Below are positions 1 to 7,926 of a stretch of DNA of 64,000 bases, piece by piece. The stretch is taken from positions 806,001 through 870,000 of the forward strand of contig CBDDJT010000002.1 of NCBI GenBank assembly GCA_965229765.1. The letters run 5' to 3'. How positions within the stretch are numbered: the stretch's first letter is position 1; each line of letters opens with the position of its first letter. Source of the DNA: ASV31 sp965229765 (GTDB lineage: Bacteria; Pseudomonadota; Alphaproteobacteria; Rhodobacterales; Rhodobacteraceae). Position numbers and translations under genes: made by a program. Below the pieces are notes generated by a model, which saw nothing but the letters and a program-made list of their open reading frames with translations, made no database searches and was not told the DNA's origin.

Positions 1-233
1 TGTTCGATGTCGTGCAGGCGGTGAAGTATCGCGCTTTGTGCCGTTCGGGCATCTACGAGCTGGCCCGTGAGTTCGAGAACGGTGGCAGCGAGTTCGGCGC
101 TGTTCTGGTCCGGGGCCGCATCCCCGCCTCGGATCGCCTTGCGCAACTTCTCCGCCAGCCTTTCGGCGCTCGACAGGGTGTCGACCGCGCCCTTGGCGGC
201 GCCGATGACCTCGGTGATCGCGCTGATGTCCAT
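1..233 (-). CDS. Phage protein of unknown function, N-terminal part (runs off window)
   Basis: The reverse strand is open from an ATG at 233 to the window edge and gives at least 77 residues starting MDISAITEVIGAAKGAVDTL. A GGAGCAGG ribosome-binding site lies just upstream. The sequence is helical and Ala/Leu/Glu-rich, ending in a run that looks like coiled coil (AELAATVLELTGQLVDARTA). Small proteins of this look are common beside the repressor region of transposable phages; that is a family impression, not proof. It is divergent from the ParB-like gene with only 55 bases between the two starts, so the two promoters must be close or overlapping. Function unknown; the C-terminus is outside the window. 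Confidence 0.6.
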   Translation of the reverse strand, partial: MDISAITEVIGAAKGAVDTLSSAERLAEKLRKAIRGGDAAPDQNSAELAATVLELTGQLVDARTAQSAILHRLHDIE

Positions 234-288
234 GATCCTGCTCCATCTGTGACGCCGGGAACGATAGCGGAAACGGAGGAGCGGCGCG

Positions 289-1149
289 ATGGCTGAGGTT
301 CAGCTTCTGGAGAGCCGGGACGTGGCCCCGGGCGAGGTATCGGCCACCAAGGGTGGGCGGTTGCGCCCGGTGTCGGAGGCGGGTGTCGAGGCGGTGCGCG
401 CCTCGTTGCGCGAGACGGGGCGCATCCTGAGCCCGGTCTGGCTGCGGCGCGTCAAGGGCGATCGGCTGGAGCTTCTGGACGGGGCGCACCGGCTGGCCGC
501 GGCCAGCGCCGAGGGACTGGTGACGGTGCCCGCGCTGGTGTTCCGCTGCACCGACCGGCAGGCGCGCCTGCTGGAGATCGACGGGAACCTGGCGGGCGCC
601 GAGCTGACCGCGCTGGACACCGCCGTGTTCCTGGCCGCGCGCAAGCGCATCTACGAGGAGATGCACCCCGAGACGAAGGCGGGCGGCTGGCGGGGCAACC
701 AGCACACGGGCGGCTGGCAAACGGAACTGAGTTCCTTTTGCCAGAGTGCCGCCGAGAAGATGGGCAAGACAGAGCGCCAGGTCCGCAAGATCGCCGCGGC
801 CGGGGCGAGCCTCGGCCCCGACGAGGTGGCCAAGCTGCGGCGCGCGCCGCGGCCGGTGACGCTGGCCGATCTGCAGGCCATCGGCAAGATCGGCAACCCG
901 CCCGAGCGCTATCACGTCGTGGATGCGCTGGCCGAGGGCCGGGTGAAGAACGCCGCGGCGGGCCGGGCCGAGTGGAAGGTGCTGGGCGGCAATGCCGCGC
1001 CGCCGCCGTCGCCGGTGGACGACGCGCATCGCAAGCTGCTGGCCCTGTTCGACCGGGCGCCCATGGCCGCGAAGCGCCGCTTCGTCCGGGACCGCATGGA
1101 GGCGTTGATGGACCTGATCGAAGACGGTCAGGACGGGGGTGGCGCATGA
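289..1149 (+). CDS. ParB-like nuclease/Noc-type DNA-binding protein of Mu-like phage
   Basis: 286 aa. Residues about 20-100 show the ParB N-terminal layout: RPVSEAGVEAVRASLRETG, then a central LLDGAHRLAAASAEG block equivalent to the ParB 'GERR/GHRR' nucleotide-binding motif, followed by EIDGNLAGAELTALD. A middle basic segment (about 160-200) with KTERQVRKIAAAG reads as a helix-turn-helix. A GGAGGAG site precedes the ATG. ParB-domain proteins occur at the start of the early operon of several alphaproteobacterial transposable phages. Here it is the first gene of the rightward early operon and overlaps the next gene by four bases. A role in early gene regulation or genome handling is inference. 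Confidence 0.75.
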   Translation: MAEVQLLESRDVAPGEVSATKGGRLRPVSEAGVEAVRASLRETGRILSPVWLRRVKGDRLELLDGAHRLAAASAEGLVTVPALVFRCTDRQARLLEIDGNLAGAELTALDTAVFLAARKRIYEEMHPETKAGGWRGNQHTGGWQTELSSFCQSAAEKMGKTERQVRKIAAAGASLGPDEVAKLRRAPRPVTLADLQAIGKIGNPPERYHVVDALAEGRVKNAAAGRAEWKVLGGNAAPPPSPVDDAHRKLLALFDRAPMAAKRRFVRDRMEALMDLIEDGQDGGGA

Positions 1150-1598
1150 CTGCTGGCAAGCCGGTCACCGTTCGCGGGGTCACGTACCCGTCAAGGTCTG
1201 CAGCCGCCCGAGCGCTGGGGGTGACGAACCAAACCGTTGGCCGAGCCGCCAATTGTGGCAACGTCGATCGTCTGGGCCGGGGTCGGGGTCCTTCGGGCAA
1301 GGCGACGATCATACGGGGCCAGACCTACAGCAGCCGTTCCGAAGCCGCCCGCGCCATGGGGTGCTCCGACCAGAAACTGAAGCGCCACCTGAGCGCCGGG
1401 ACACTCGACGACCTCGGCTTCCATGGCGGCAGGGGGCTGGTGTCGTTCTGCGACCTCGATCCCCTGGCGCGCGCGACGCTGGTCGCCGCTGCAGAGAAGC
1501 GCAAGATCAGCCCTGCGGCTCTGGCCGTTGCGGTGTTTATCACGGTGCTGGATGACACCCTGATCGATGCGATCCTGGATGACGGGGGTGCCGCATGA
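1146..1598 (+). CDS. Small phage protein with two HTH-like repeats
   Basis: 150 aa, starting at the ATGA overlap with the preceding gene. It contains an internal duplication: VRGVTYPSRSAAARALGV at residues about 9-26 and IRGQTYSSRSEAARAMGC at about 56-73, each followed by a basic helix. This 'Y-x-S-x-(S/A)EAARALGV' signature is the NUMOD-type helix-turn-helix found beside phage nucleases and regulators. The C-terminal 40 residues are hydrophobic/acidic (VAVFITVLDDTLIDAILDDGGAA) and resemble the tail of the 120-aa HTH protein encoded at 5483-5845 (RDGLIGAILDDG). Probably DNA-binding; precise job unknown. It ends in the ATGA overlap with the transposase. Confidence 0.6.
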   Translation: MTAGKPVTVRGVTYPSRSAAARALGVTNQTVGRAANCGNVDRLGRGRGPSGKATIIRGQTYSSRSEAARAMGCSDQKLKRHLSAGTLDDLGFHGGRGLVSFCDLDPLARATLVAAAEKRKISPAALAVAVFITVLDDTLIDAILDDGGAA

Positions 1599-3727
1599 CC
1601 GCAGCCCCCGCCCGGACCTGGTGGACCCCCGCCGAGATCGCCGACCGGCGCCTGCCGGACCTGCCCGGCACCAAGCGCGGGGTGCAGCTGACCATCGAGC
1701 GGGAGGGCTGGGCGGCGCAGCCGGGCAAGGCGCGGCGGCGGGCCGGGCGCGGCGGCGGCTGGGAGTATCACTGGTCGCTGTTCCCCCTGGCCGCGCAGAA
1801 GGCGCTTCTGGCCGAGGGCGCGCGCGCGCCCGAGGCGGCGCCGCGGATGGCGCGGGACGAGGCGTGGCGCTGGTTCGAGGCGCTGCCCGACGCGGTGAAG
1901 GACCGCGCGCGCGCGCGCCTGACGGTGTTGGGCGAGGTCGGGGCGCTGGAGGGCGCGGGGCTGTCCCGCCAACTGGCGGTGGCCGAGGTCGCGCGGCGGC
2001 ACGGCGTCGGAGCGCGGTCGGTCTGGAGCTGGTTTGCGCTGGTGGACGGGGTGCGGCTGGACGACCGGCTGCCCTACCTGGCGCCGCGGCACCGGGCGGG
2101 GGCGAAGGCCGCGCCCAGGGCCGAGTGCAGCCCTGAGTTCTGGGACGTGCTGAAGGCGGATTACCTGCGGCTGGAACAGCCGAGTTTCACGGCGTGCTAC
2201 CGGCGCGCGGTGCGGGTCGCCCGAGAGCAGGGCTGGGACATCCTGCCCGAGCGGACGATGCGGCGGCGGCTGCACGCCGAGGTGTCGCCCGCCGGGATCG
2301 TGCTGGCGCGCAAGGGCATGGACGCCCTGAAGGCGATGTACCCGGCGCAGACCCGCGACAAGACCGCGCTGCACGCGATGGAGGCGGTGAACGCCGACTT
2401 CCACAAGTTCGACGTGTTCGTGCGCTGGCCGCGCTACGAGGGCGACAACGAGGGCGAGATCGTCCGGCCGCAGATGGTGGCGTTCCAGGACATCCATTCC
2501 GGCCGCATCCTGAGCTGGCGCGTGGACCGGACCCCGAACAAGACCGCCGTGGCGCTGGCCATGGGCGACATGATCGAGACCTTCGGTATCCCGGATCATG
2601 TGCTGTTCGACAACGGCCGCGAGTTCGCCAACAAGTTCCTGACCGGCCAGTCCGAGACCCGTTTCCGGTTCAAGGTGAAGGACGACGACATCCCGGGATT
2701 GCTGGAGGTCCTGGGATGCACCATTCACTGGGCGACGCCCTATTCGGGCCAGTCCAAGCCCATCGAGCGCGCGTTCCGCGACCTGTGCGACGACGTGGCG
2801 AAGGACCCGCGTTTCGCCGGGGCCTGGACCGGCAACCGCCCCGACGCCAAGCCCGAGAACTACGGCAGCCGGGCGATCCCGCTGGACCGGTTCCTGGACA
2901 TCGTGGCCGAGGGGATCGAGGCGCACAACGCCCGGCCGGGGCGGCGCAGCGACACCGCGCGGGGGCGGTCCTTCATCGAGACCTTCGAGGCAAGCTATGC
3001 CGAGGCGCCGATCCGCAAGGCGACCGAGGAGCAGCGGCGGTTGTGGCTGATGGGGGCCGAGGGCCTGCGCGCGGACAGCCGCACCGGCCAGATCAAGCTG
3101 ATGGGCAACACCTACTGGGCCGACTGGCTGCACATGCACCGCGGCGAGAAGCTGGTGGCGCGGTTCGATCCGGGCGACCTGTGGTCCGGGCTGTACCTCT
3201 ACACGCTGGAGGGGGCCTACCTGGGCCAGGCCGAGTGCCACGACAAGAAGGGCTTCCTCGACGTGGACGAGGCGCGCCACCACGCCCGCGTGAAACGCGC
3301 CTTCCGCAAGGCCGAGGAGGCCGCGCTGGAGGCGGCGCTGCGGCTGAAGATCGCCGATGTGTCCGCCTACCTGGACGGCGCCGCGCCGCCCGCCCCGCGC
3401 CGCCCGGCCGAGGCCAAGGTGGTGCGGCCGGTGTTCAAGCCCGCGTTGAAGGCGCCCGTGCCTGCCCCGGCCCCGGCCGATCCGCGCGTGGCGGAGCAGC
3501 AGGCGGCGATGGTGGCCTCGCTGGACGCGGCGCGGGCCAAGGCGCCGCCGCGCGAGGACAGCGCGCGCGACCGGTTCGCCCGCGCGCTGGAGCTCGACCG
3601 TCGCGCCGCCGCCGGCGAGGCGGTGGCCGACGAGGACCGGCGCTGGCTGGCCCGCTACCGCGAGACGCCCGAGTACCGGGCGCAGCACCGGCTCTACCAG
3701 GACTTCGGAGACGCGATGTTCGGATGA
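1595..3727 (+). CDS. MuA-type DDE transposase
   Basis: 710 aa; Mu A is 663 aa. Carries out strand transfer for integration and replicative transposition of the phage genome, working with the MuB ATPase. N-terminal residues 1-70 look like the Mu A end-binding winged helix; a second HTH region lies around 110-165. The catalytic core has D268 (VNADFHKFD), D339 (LFDNGREF) and E391 (SKPIERAFRD), almost the same positions as D269, D336 and E392 of Mu A, so the active site is intact. The last about 100 residues are a Pro/Ala-rich linker and a charged helical tail where Mu A contacts MuB. Start is the ATG in an ATGA overlap. Confidence 0.97.
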   Translation: MTAAPARTWWTPAEIADRRLPDLPGTKRGVQLTIEREGWAAQPGKARRRAGRGGGWEYHWSLFPLAAQKALLAEGARAPEAAPRMARDEAWRWFEALPDAVKDRARARLTVLGEVGALEGAGLSRQLAVAEVARRHGVGARSVWSWFALVDGVRLDDRLPYLAPRHRAGAKAAPRAECSPEFWDVLKADYLRLEQPSFTACYRRAVRVAREQGWDILPERTMRRRLHAEVSPAGIVLARKGMDALKAMYPAQTRDKTALHAMEAVNADFHKFDVFVRWPRYEGDNEGEIVRPQMVAFQDIHSGRILSWRVDRTPNKTAVALAMGDMIETFGIPDHVLFDNGREFANKFLTGQSETRFRFKVKDDDIPGLLEVLGCTIHWATPYSGQSKPIERAFRDLCDDVAKDPRFAGAWTGNRPDAKPENYGSRAIPLDRFLDIVAEGIEAHNARPGRRSDTARGRSFIETFEASYAEAPIRKATEEQRRLWLMGAEGLRADSRTGQIKLMGNTYWADWLHMHRGEKLVARFDPGDLWSGLYLYTLEGAYLGQAECHDKKGFLDVDEARHHARVKRAFRKAEEAALEAALRLKIADVSAYLDGAAPPAPRRPAEAKVVRPVFKPALKAPVPAPAPADPRVAEQQAAMVASLDAARAKAPPREDSARDRFARALELDRRAAAGEAVADEDRRWLARYRETPEYRAQHRLYQDFGDAMFG

Positions 3728-3793
3728 GGAATGCCGCCGGGGGCGAGCAGGCCCCGCGGCGGCGGAATGAAGCGAGAAACTTCAGGAGGCAAG

Positions 3794-4531
3794 ATGACAG
3801 ACCAGGCACCCCTTTACAACAGCGTCGCGCCGCTACGGAACGTCGCCGCGCTCTGCGCGCTGATCGACCGCGTGCAGACGCGCAGCCCCAGCCTGCCCGG
3901 CATGGCCGTGTTCTACGGCCCCTCGGGGTTCGGCAAGACGACGGCGGCCATCTACGCGGCCAACCGCTACCAGGCCTATGCCGTCCAGGTGAAATCCGTC
4001 TGGACCAAGAAGAAGCTCTGCGAGGCGATCCTGACCGAGATGGGCCTGCGCCCGGCGCGGACCATCGCCGACATGGTCGACCAGGTGTCACAGCACCTGG
4101 CGCTGACGGACCGGCCGCTGCTGATCGACGAGGCCGACCACCTGGTGGCGCGCAAGATGATCGAGATCGTGCGCGACATCTACGAGGGCTGCCAGGCGCC
4201 GGTGATCCTGATCGGCGAGGAGCTGTTGCCGCAGAAGCTCCTGGAATGGGAGCGGGTGCATGGCCGGATGCTGGACTGGGTCCGGGCCGAGCACGGCGAT
4301 GCCGACGACGTGCGGCACCTGGCGAAGATCTACGCCCGCGGGGTCGAGCTGACCGACGCCTTCATCGACGCGCTGCTGGTCGGGTCGCGGCTGTCGATCC
4401 GGCGCATCTGCGTCAACCTCGACCGGGTGCAGGAGTTCGCGCGCACGCACGACCTGGAGCGGGTCGACGTCTCCGACTGGGGCGACCGCGGCTTCTTCGA
4501 CGGCACCGCCCCCAGCCCGCGGAGGTTCTGA
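3794..4531 (+). CDS. MuB-type AAA+ ATPase, transposition target selection protein
   Basis: 245 aa. The ATG at 3794 has a strong AGGAGG site at 3784-3789; the frame is open further upstream but that start lacks support. Walker A is GPSGFGKTT (residues about 42-50) and Walker B LLIDEAD (about 109-115), followed by a sensor-like VILIGEELLP. This is the small MuB/ORF2 ATPase class that forms ATP-dependent filaments on target DNA, delivers target to the transposase and gives target immunity. Gene order directly after the transposase matches Mu A-B. Lacks the separate N-terminal HTH of Mu B, as in many shorter relatives. Confidence 0.93.
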   Translation: MTDQAPLYNSVAPLRNVAALCALIDRVQTRSPSLPGMAVFYGPSGFGKTTAAIYAANRYQAYAVQVKSVWTKKKLCEAILTEMGLRPARTIADMVDQVSQHLALTDRPLLIDEADHLVARKMIEIVRDIYEGCQAPVILIGEELLPQKLLEWERVHGRMLDWVRAEHGDADDVRHLAKIYARGVELTDAFIDALLVGSRLSIRRICVNLDRVQEFARTHDLERVDVSDWGDRGFFDGTAPSPRRF

Positions 4532-4603
4532 TGGCCGGTCCGATCCCCCACCCCGCCCGCCGTCGTCGAGGCCCGCGCCACCGCGTGGCAGCTGGCGCGC
4601 GAG

Positions 4604-5119
4604 ATGCAGCGGTTCACCCGCGCCGAGCTGGCCGCACGGTTGGGCATCTCGACCGGCACCGCCTACAACTACACCGCCGGCTGGCTGCGGCGTGGCTGGC
4701 TGGTGGCGCTGCCGACAGAGCCCGGCCCCGGCCGCGTGCCCACGGTCTATGCCGTGACCGAGGCCGGCCTGGCCACCCAGGACGACCTGGCGAGCCTGTC
4801 GGCCATCCCGCGCGAGACCAAGCAGGGCAACATGTGGCGCGCGATCCGCGGGCTGCCGAGCTTCACCGCGCTCGACGTGGCGGCGCACGCCTGCACCGAG
4901 ACCTGCCCGGTCGAGGAGCGGGACGCGCTGGACTATTGCCAGGCGCTGGTGCGCGCGGGCTACCTGCGCGTACTGCGCAAGGCGCGGCCCGGACATCGCC
5001 CGGCGACCTACAAGCTGGTGCGCAACACCGGCCCGCGCCCCCCGCGCGAGCGTCGCGTGCGCGGCGTCTGGGACGACAACCTGGGCGAGTTCACCCATGT
5101 CGCGCGGGCGCTCAAATGA
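4604..5119 (+). CDS. Winged-helix phage regulator, apparent 5' frame break
   Basis: 171 aa from the first in-frame ATG. An HTH is obvious at the N-terminus (RAELAARLGISTGTAYNYTAGW) followed by a winged-helix wing, and a second similar domain follows (TALDVAAHACTETCPVEERDALDYCQALVRAGYL). The frame is open upstream to 4532 and encodes protein-like TPPAVVEARATAWQLAREMQ, but has no start codon there. The natural start, an ATG at 4531 overlapping the MuB stop, is in another frame. Removing one C from the five-C run at 4545-4549 would join them into one protein of about 195 aa beginning MAGPIPTPPAVVEA. Either a real one-base insertion or a sequence error. Likely an early regulator. Confidence 0.7.
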   Translation: MQRFTRAELAARLGISTGTAYNYTAGWLRRGWLVALPTEPGPGRVPTVYAVTEAGLATQDDLASLSAIPRETKQGNMWRAIRGLPSFTALDVAAHACTETCPVEERDALDYCQALVRAGYLRVLRKARPGHRPATYKLVRNTGPRPPRERRVRGVWDDNLGEFTHVARALK

Positions 5120-5496
5120 GCGGGCCGGTGGAGACCGCCCGCGACAGCTGGGGCGAGGACTTGCCGGGCTGGGTCGGCGACCTGGCGGCCGAATGTGCCG
5201 CGGCCAGCCAGAACCAGGTGGCCCGGCAGCTGGGCGTGTCGGCGGCGATGATCAGCCAGGTGATCCGGGCGAAGTATCCCGGCGACCTGGCCCGCGTCCG
5301 CGACCTGTTCCAGGGCGCATATCGCGCCGCGACGATCGAGTGCCCCGCGCTGGGCACCTTGCCGGTGCACGAGTGCCGGGGCTGGCAGGCCAAGGCGCGG
5401 CGGTTCGAGAGCTCGAACACCTTGCGCATCCGGATGTACCGCGCCTGCCACCGCTGCGCGCGCTTCGGAAAGGAGGCCGCAAATGGAACCGCATGA
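5116..5496 (+). CDS. HTH regulator with Cys-rich tail, Mu-like early family
   Basis: 126 aa, ATGA overlap with the gene before. The middle holds SQNQVARQLGVSAAMISQVIRAKY (about residues 34-57), a clear helix-turn-helix. The C-terminal part has ECPALG, HECRGWQ and YRACHRCARF, four or five cysteines plus a histidine that could bind a metal. This combination of XRE-like HTH and CP..C..C..C tail is a recognisable small-regulator family of transposable phages. Exact target unknown. Confidence 0.75.
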   Translation: MSGPVETARDSWGEDLPGWVGDLAAECAAASQNQVARQLGVSAAMISQVIRAKYPGDLARVRDLFQGAYRAATIECPALGTLPVHECRGWQAKARRFESSNTLRIRMYRACHRCARFGKEAANGTA

Positions 5497-5845
5497 GCGG
5501 GTCGTGAGGATGGCGCAGCGGGGCATCCCGCCGCGGCAGATCGCGGCGGACCTCCAGATGCAGGTGAACACGGTCTACTGCGCCATCCGCCGGGCGCGGC
5601 AGCGGGGGGCGGACATTCCGCGCTTCACCGGGGCGGGCGTGCCGCCCGGGCGCTATCACCACCTGCGGATCGAGCTGCCGGACGAGCTGCGCCCCGCGCT
5701 GGAGGCCGAGGCCGCGGCGCGGGGCGACACGCCGTCGCAGCTGATGCGCCGCGTGCTGGCGGTTGTCCTGCGCGACGGGCTGATCGGCGCGATCCTCGAC
5801 GACGGGATCGACGCGGCCGCGGCCGATGGAGGCGCCGATGGCTGA
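5483..5845 (+). CDS. Small HTH protein with ribbon-helix-like C-terminus
   Basis: 120 aa. N-terminus HERVVRMAQRGIPPRQIAADLQMQVNTVYCAIRRARQRG is a sigma-70 region 4/homeodomain-like HTH. The C-terminal half (HHLRIELPDELRPALEAEAAARGDTPSQLMRRVLAVVL) has the beta-helix-helix layout of CopG-like proteins. It overlaps the previous gene by 14 bases. Two DNA-binding modules in one small protein suggest an early regulator; not assigned further. Confidence 0.65.
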   Translation: MEPHERVVRMAQRGIPPRQIAADLQMQVNTVYCAIRRARQRGADIPRFTGAGVPPGRYHHLRIELPDELRPALEAEAAARGDTPSQLMRRVLAVVLRDGLIGAILDDGIDAAAADGGADG

Positions 5846-6059
5846 TCCCTGGCAGGAGCTGCCGCCCGAGGTGCGCGCCGACATGCTGCGGCTGGCCGGG
5901 CGGGCGATCGCCAAGCTGGCGATCCTGAAGCGCCGCGGGCTGGACCGCGTGACCGACAACGAACTGTTCGCGCTGGCCGCCGTCGCGTCCGCCCTGGGCG
6001 TGCCGATGGTGGACTGGCGCGAGGACGACACCCAAAGGACAGGAGACACGACACCATGA
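5838..6059 (+). CDS. Small phage protein, unknown function
   Basis: 73 aa, MADPWQELPPEVRADMLRLAGRAIAKLAILKRRG... The ATG at 5838 is preferred over 5826 because GGAGG at 5828-5832 sits at the right distance. The protein is helical without recognisable motif. It overlaps the HTH gene before and the DUF3164 gene after (ATGA), so it is translated as part of the early operon. Confidence 0.6.
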   Translation: MADPWQELPPEVRADMLRLAGRAIAKLAILKRRGLDRVTDNELFALAAVASALGVPMVDWREDDTQRTGDTTP

Positions 6060-6706
6060 CCGACCCTACCCCGACCCCGGCGCTGGAGGCCGTCGAGATC
6101 ATCGACGGCAAGCGCTACATGCGCGACGCGCGCGGCGCCCTGGTGCCCGTCGAGCTGATCCGCGCGCAGGACGTCCTGAAGGACGAGACGGTGCGCAAGG
6201 TGATCCACTACGCGCGCGAGCTGAGCGACCAGATCGCCCGGTTCAAGGCGCACTGTTTCGAGGACCTGGGCGCGCTCGACGCGCTGCTGGAGCAGGAGTA
6301 TGGCGTCAAGCTGGGCGGCGCGAAGGGCAACAAGACGCTGATGAGCTTCGACGGCCTGCTGAAGGTGCAGGTGCAGGTCGCGGACTACATCGACTTCGGC
6401 CCGGAGCTGCAGATCGCCAAGGCGCTGGTGGACGAGTGCCTGAACGAGTGGGCCGCCGACGCCCGCCCCGAAATCCGGGCCATCGTCACCCGCGCGTTCA
6501 ACACCGACAAGGCCGGGCAGATCAACCGGTCCGAGATCTTCATGCTGCTGCGGCTGGAGATCGAGGACGTCCGCTGGCAGGAGGCCATGCGCGCGATCCG
6601 CGACGCGATCCGGGTGGTGGGGTCGAAGACCTACATCCGCTGCTTCCGCCGCGAGGGGCCCGACGGCCGGTGGGACCCGATCACCATCGACCTGGCCAAG
6701 GCGTGA
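6056..6706 (+). CDS. DUF3164 family phage protein
   Basis: 216 aa. The pattern GKRYMRDARGALVPVELIRAQDVLKDETVRKVI near the N-terminus, an internal AHCFEDLGALDALLEQEYGVKLGGAKGN and the C-terminal IRVVGSKTYIRCFRREGPDGRWDPI are the hallmarks of DUF3164, a family found in the early region of Mu-like phages. Biochemical function is not known. Length is as usual for the family. The gene overlaps its upstream neighbour by four bases and lies before a cluster of tiny genes, as in related phages. Confidence 0.88.
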   Translation: MTDPTPTPALEAVEIIDGKRYMRDARGALVPVELIRAQDVLKDETVRKVIHYARELSDQIARFKAHCFEDLGALDALLEQEYGVKLGGAKGNKTLMSFDGLLKVQVQVADYIDFGPELQIAKALVDECLNEWAADARPEIRAIVTRAFNTDKAGQINRSEIFMLLRLEIEDVRWQEAMRAIRDAIRVVGSKTYIRCFRREGPDGRWDPITIDLAKA

Positions 6707-6716
6707 GGGGGCGGGG

Positions 6717-6941
6717 ATGAGCGACTTTTCGATCCACACCCAGATACTGCGGGACCAGATGGTCGAGGCCCTGACCGACAACCCCGAGCAGCTGGCCTAC
6801 GTTCTGGCGGAGATCGCCTGCCGGATGCCTTCGGACAGTTCAGCCTTCGAGGAGCTGATCGACGGGACGGACAGCCTGCCGGAGCCGGAACAGCGCCATG
6901 CGCTGGCAGAGTTCTGCGACCGGCTGGGGGCTGCGCTGTGA
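6717..6941 (+). CDS. Small acidic phage protein, unknown function
   Basis: 74 aa, strongly acidic (MSDFSIHTQILRDQMVEALTDNPEQLAYVL). A GGGGCGGGG tract precedes the ATG. No domain recognised. It sits ten bases after DUF3164 and overlaps the next gene by four bases. Small acidic early proteins in phages are often inhibitors of host enzymes, but nothing in this sequence proves that. Confidence 0.55.
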   Translation: MSDFSIHTQILRDQMVEALTDNPEQLAYVLAEIACRMPSDSSAFEELIDGTDSLPEPEQRHALAEFCDRLGAAL

Positions 6942-7147
6942 CCCCGTCCGTCCGCGTCCACACCTTCACGCCCGACCAGAAACGGGTCGCGGCGCTGCGC
7001 GAGGCGCACATGCGCCAGCGGGTCTATCCCGGTCTCGTCGCCAAGGGCCGGATGACCGCCGAGGAGGCCGAGCGCGGGATCGCCGTGATGCAGGCCATCG
7101 CCGACGACTATGCCGGCCCCGATCTCTTCGGGGCGCGCCGTGGCTGA
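6938..7147 (+). CDS. Small phage protein, unknown function
   Basis: 69 aa, starting with GTGA overlapping the upstream stop. Sequence FTPDQKRVAALREAHMRQRVYPGLVAKGRMTAEEAERGIAVMQAIADDY is the helical pattern often seen in short phage/plasmid proteins of unknown function where a YP.L...G.M....A.. motif recurs. Part of the early small-gene run. Confidence 0.6.
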   Translation: MTPSVRVHTFTPDQKRVAALREAHMRQRVYPGLVAKGRMTAEEAERGIAVMQAIADDYAGPDLFGARRG

Positions 7148-7346
7148 GGCGCGGCAGGCCATCGTCCGGCTGCTGATCTCGCAGCGGATCGTCGGAGCCA
7201 AGGTCATCGCCGGCCCCGGCGCCGACGGGTTCGTCACCGTGCTCTTCGCGGGCCTGTTCCCGCAGAAGGCGCTGGAGCTGACGCCCGACGCCATCGCCCG
7301 CATCGAAGCGGGCGGCGGCACCCCACACCCTGAACCGGAGACCTGA
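7140..7346 (+). CDS. Small phage protein, unknown function
   Basis: 68 aa from the GTG at 7140, which gives an eight-base overlap with the preceding gene; an ATG at 7110 in the same frame would add ten residues and overlap more. Sequence AEARQAIVRLLISQRIVGAKVIAGPGADGFVTVLFAGLFPQKALELTPDAIARIEAG shows a beta-rich middle. No family recognised. Confidence 0.5.
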   Translation: MAEARQAIVRLLISQRIVGAKVIAGPGADGFVTVLFAGLFPQKALELTPDAIARIEAGGGTPHPEPET

Positions 7347-7349
7347 TCC

Positions 7350-7514
7350 ATGATCGCCGACACCTTCATCCTGATCGCCAAGACGGCCGGGCTGGCCACG
7401 CTGGCGGGCTTCTTCTTTCGCCTCGGCTGGGAGGCGCTGGGCCTTGCCGGCGAGCTGGCCGTGGGGCTGGGCGCGGCCTGGCTGGACCGCGACGCCGGGC
7501 GGCACGGGCGCTGA
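7350..7514 (+). CDS. Small membrane-associated phage protein
   Basis: 54 aa. Begins MIADTFILIAKTAGLATLAGFFFRLGWEALGLAGELAVGLGAAWL, hydrophobic enough for one or two short membrane segments, and ends in a basic tail DRDAGRHGR. The ATG at 7350 follows CCGGAGACC at a fitting distance. Position among early genes argues against a holin, which in this phage would be expected beside the endolysin, but a membrane-acting role cannot be excluded. Confidence 0.5.
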   Translation: MIADTFILIAKTAGLATLAGFFFRLGWEALGLAGELAVGLGAAWLDRDAGRHGR

Positions 7515-7518
7515 TCCG

Positions 7519-7926
7519 ATGGTGGCCTACAACTTCCACCCCCGCTTTGCCCCGATGATCCGCGACGGCCTGAAGCGCCAGACGATCCGGCCTCCGCGCA
7601 AGGACGAGCGGCACGCCCGCCCCGGAGAGCGGCTGCAGCTGTTCACCGGGATGCGCGGCCCCGACTGCCGGAAAATCTGCCCCGATCCGGTCTGCACCGG
7701 CCAGTACCACGTCGAGATCGTGTTCGGGGACGGCGAGATCACCGGCATCGCGCTGGACGGCGTGCCGGTGCGCGCGCTGCAGATATTCGCCGCGGACGAC
7801 GGGTTCCTCGACCTCGACGACATGGCGCAGTTCTTCCGCGAGACGCACGGCCTGGGTCAGAACGCGGTGTTCCGCGGCACGCTGGTCGAGTGGATGCCGG
7901 ACCCCTGGGAAGAGGTGCCGGCATGA
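7519..7926 (+). CDS. ASCH/PUA-like domain phage protein
   Basis: 135 aa. The start YNFHPRFAPMIRDGLKRQTIRPPRK followed by HARPGERLQLFTGMR is the signature of phage ASCH-like proteins: a beta-strand with a 'K-x-x-T-x-R' turn and then a 'pGd.l.l' strand. The fold is related to PUA domains and is thought to bind RNA or modified nucleotides. Ends in an ATGA overlap with gemA. Function in the phage is not established. Confidence 0.68.
   Translation: MVAYNFHPRFAPMIRDGLKRQTIRPPRKDERHARPGERLQLFTGMRGPDCRKICPDPVCTGQYHVEIVFGDGEITGIALDGVPVRALQIFAADDGFLDLDDMAQFFRETHGLGQNAVFRGTLVEWMPDPWEEVPA

Noticed and set aside
1325..3688. Very long open frame antisense to the transposase (787 codons)
   Set aside because: Arg/His/Gly/Pro-rich translation without motifs; it is a by-product of high G+C codon bias of muA on the other strand.
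7350..7514. Holin call for the 54-aa membrane protein
   Set aside because: Located in the early region, far from the lysis genes; topology alone is not enough.
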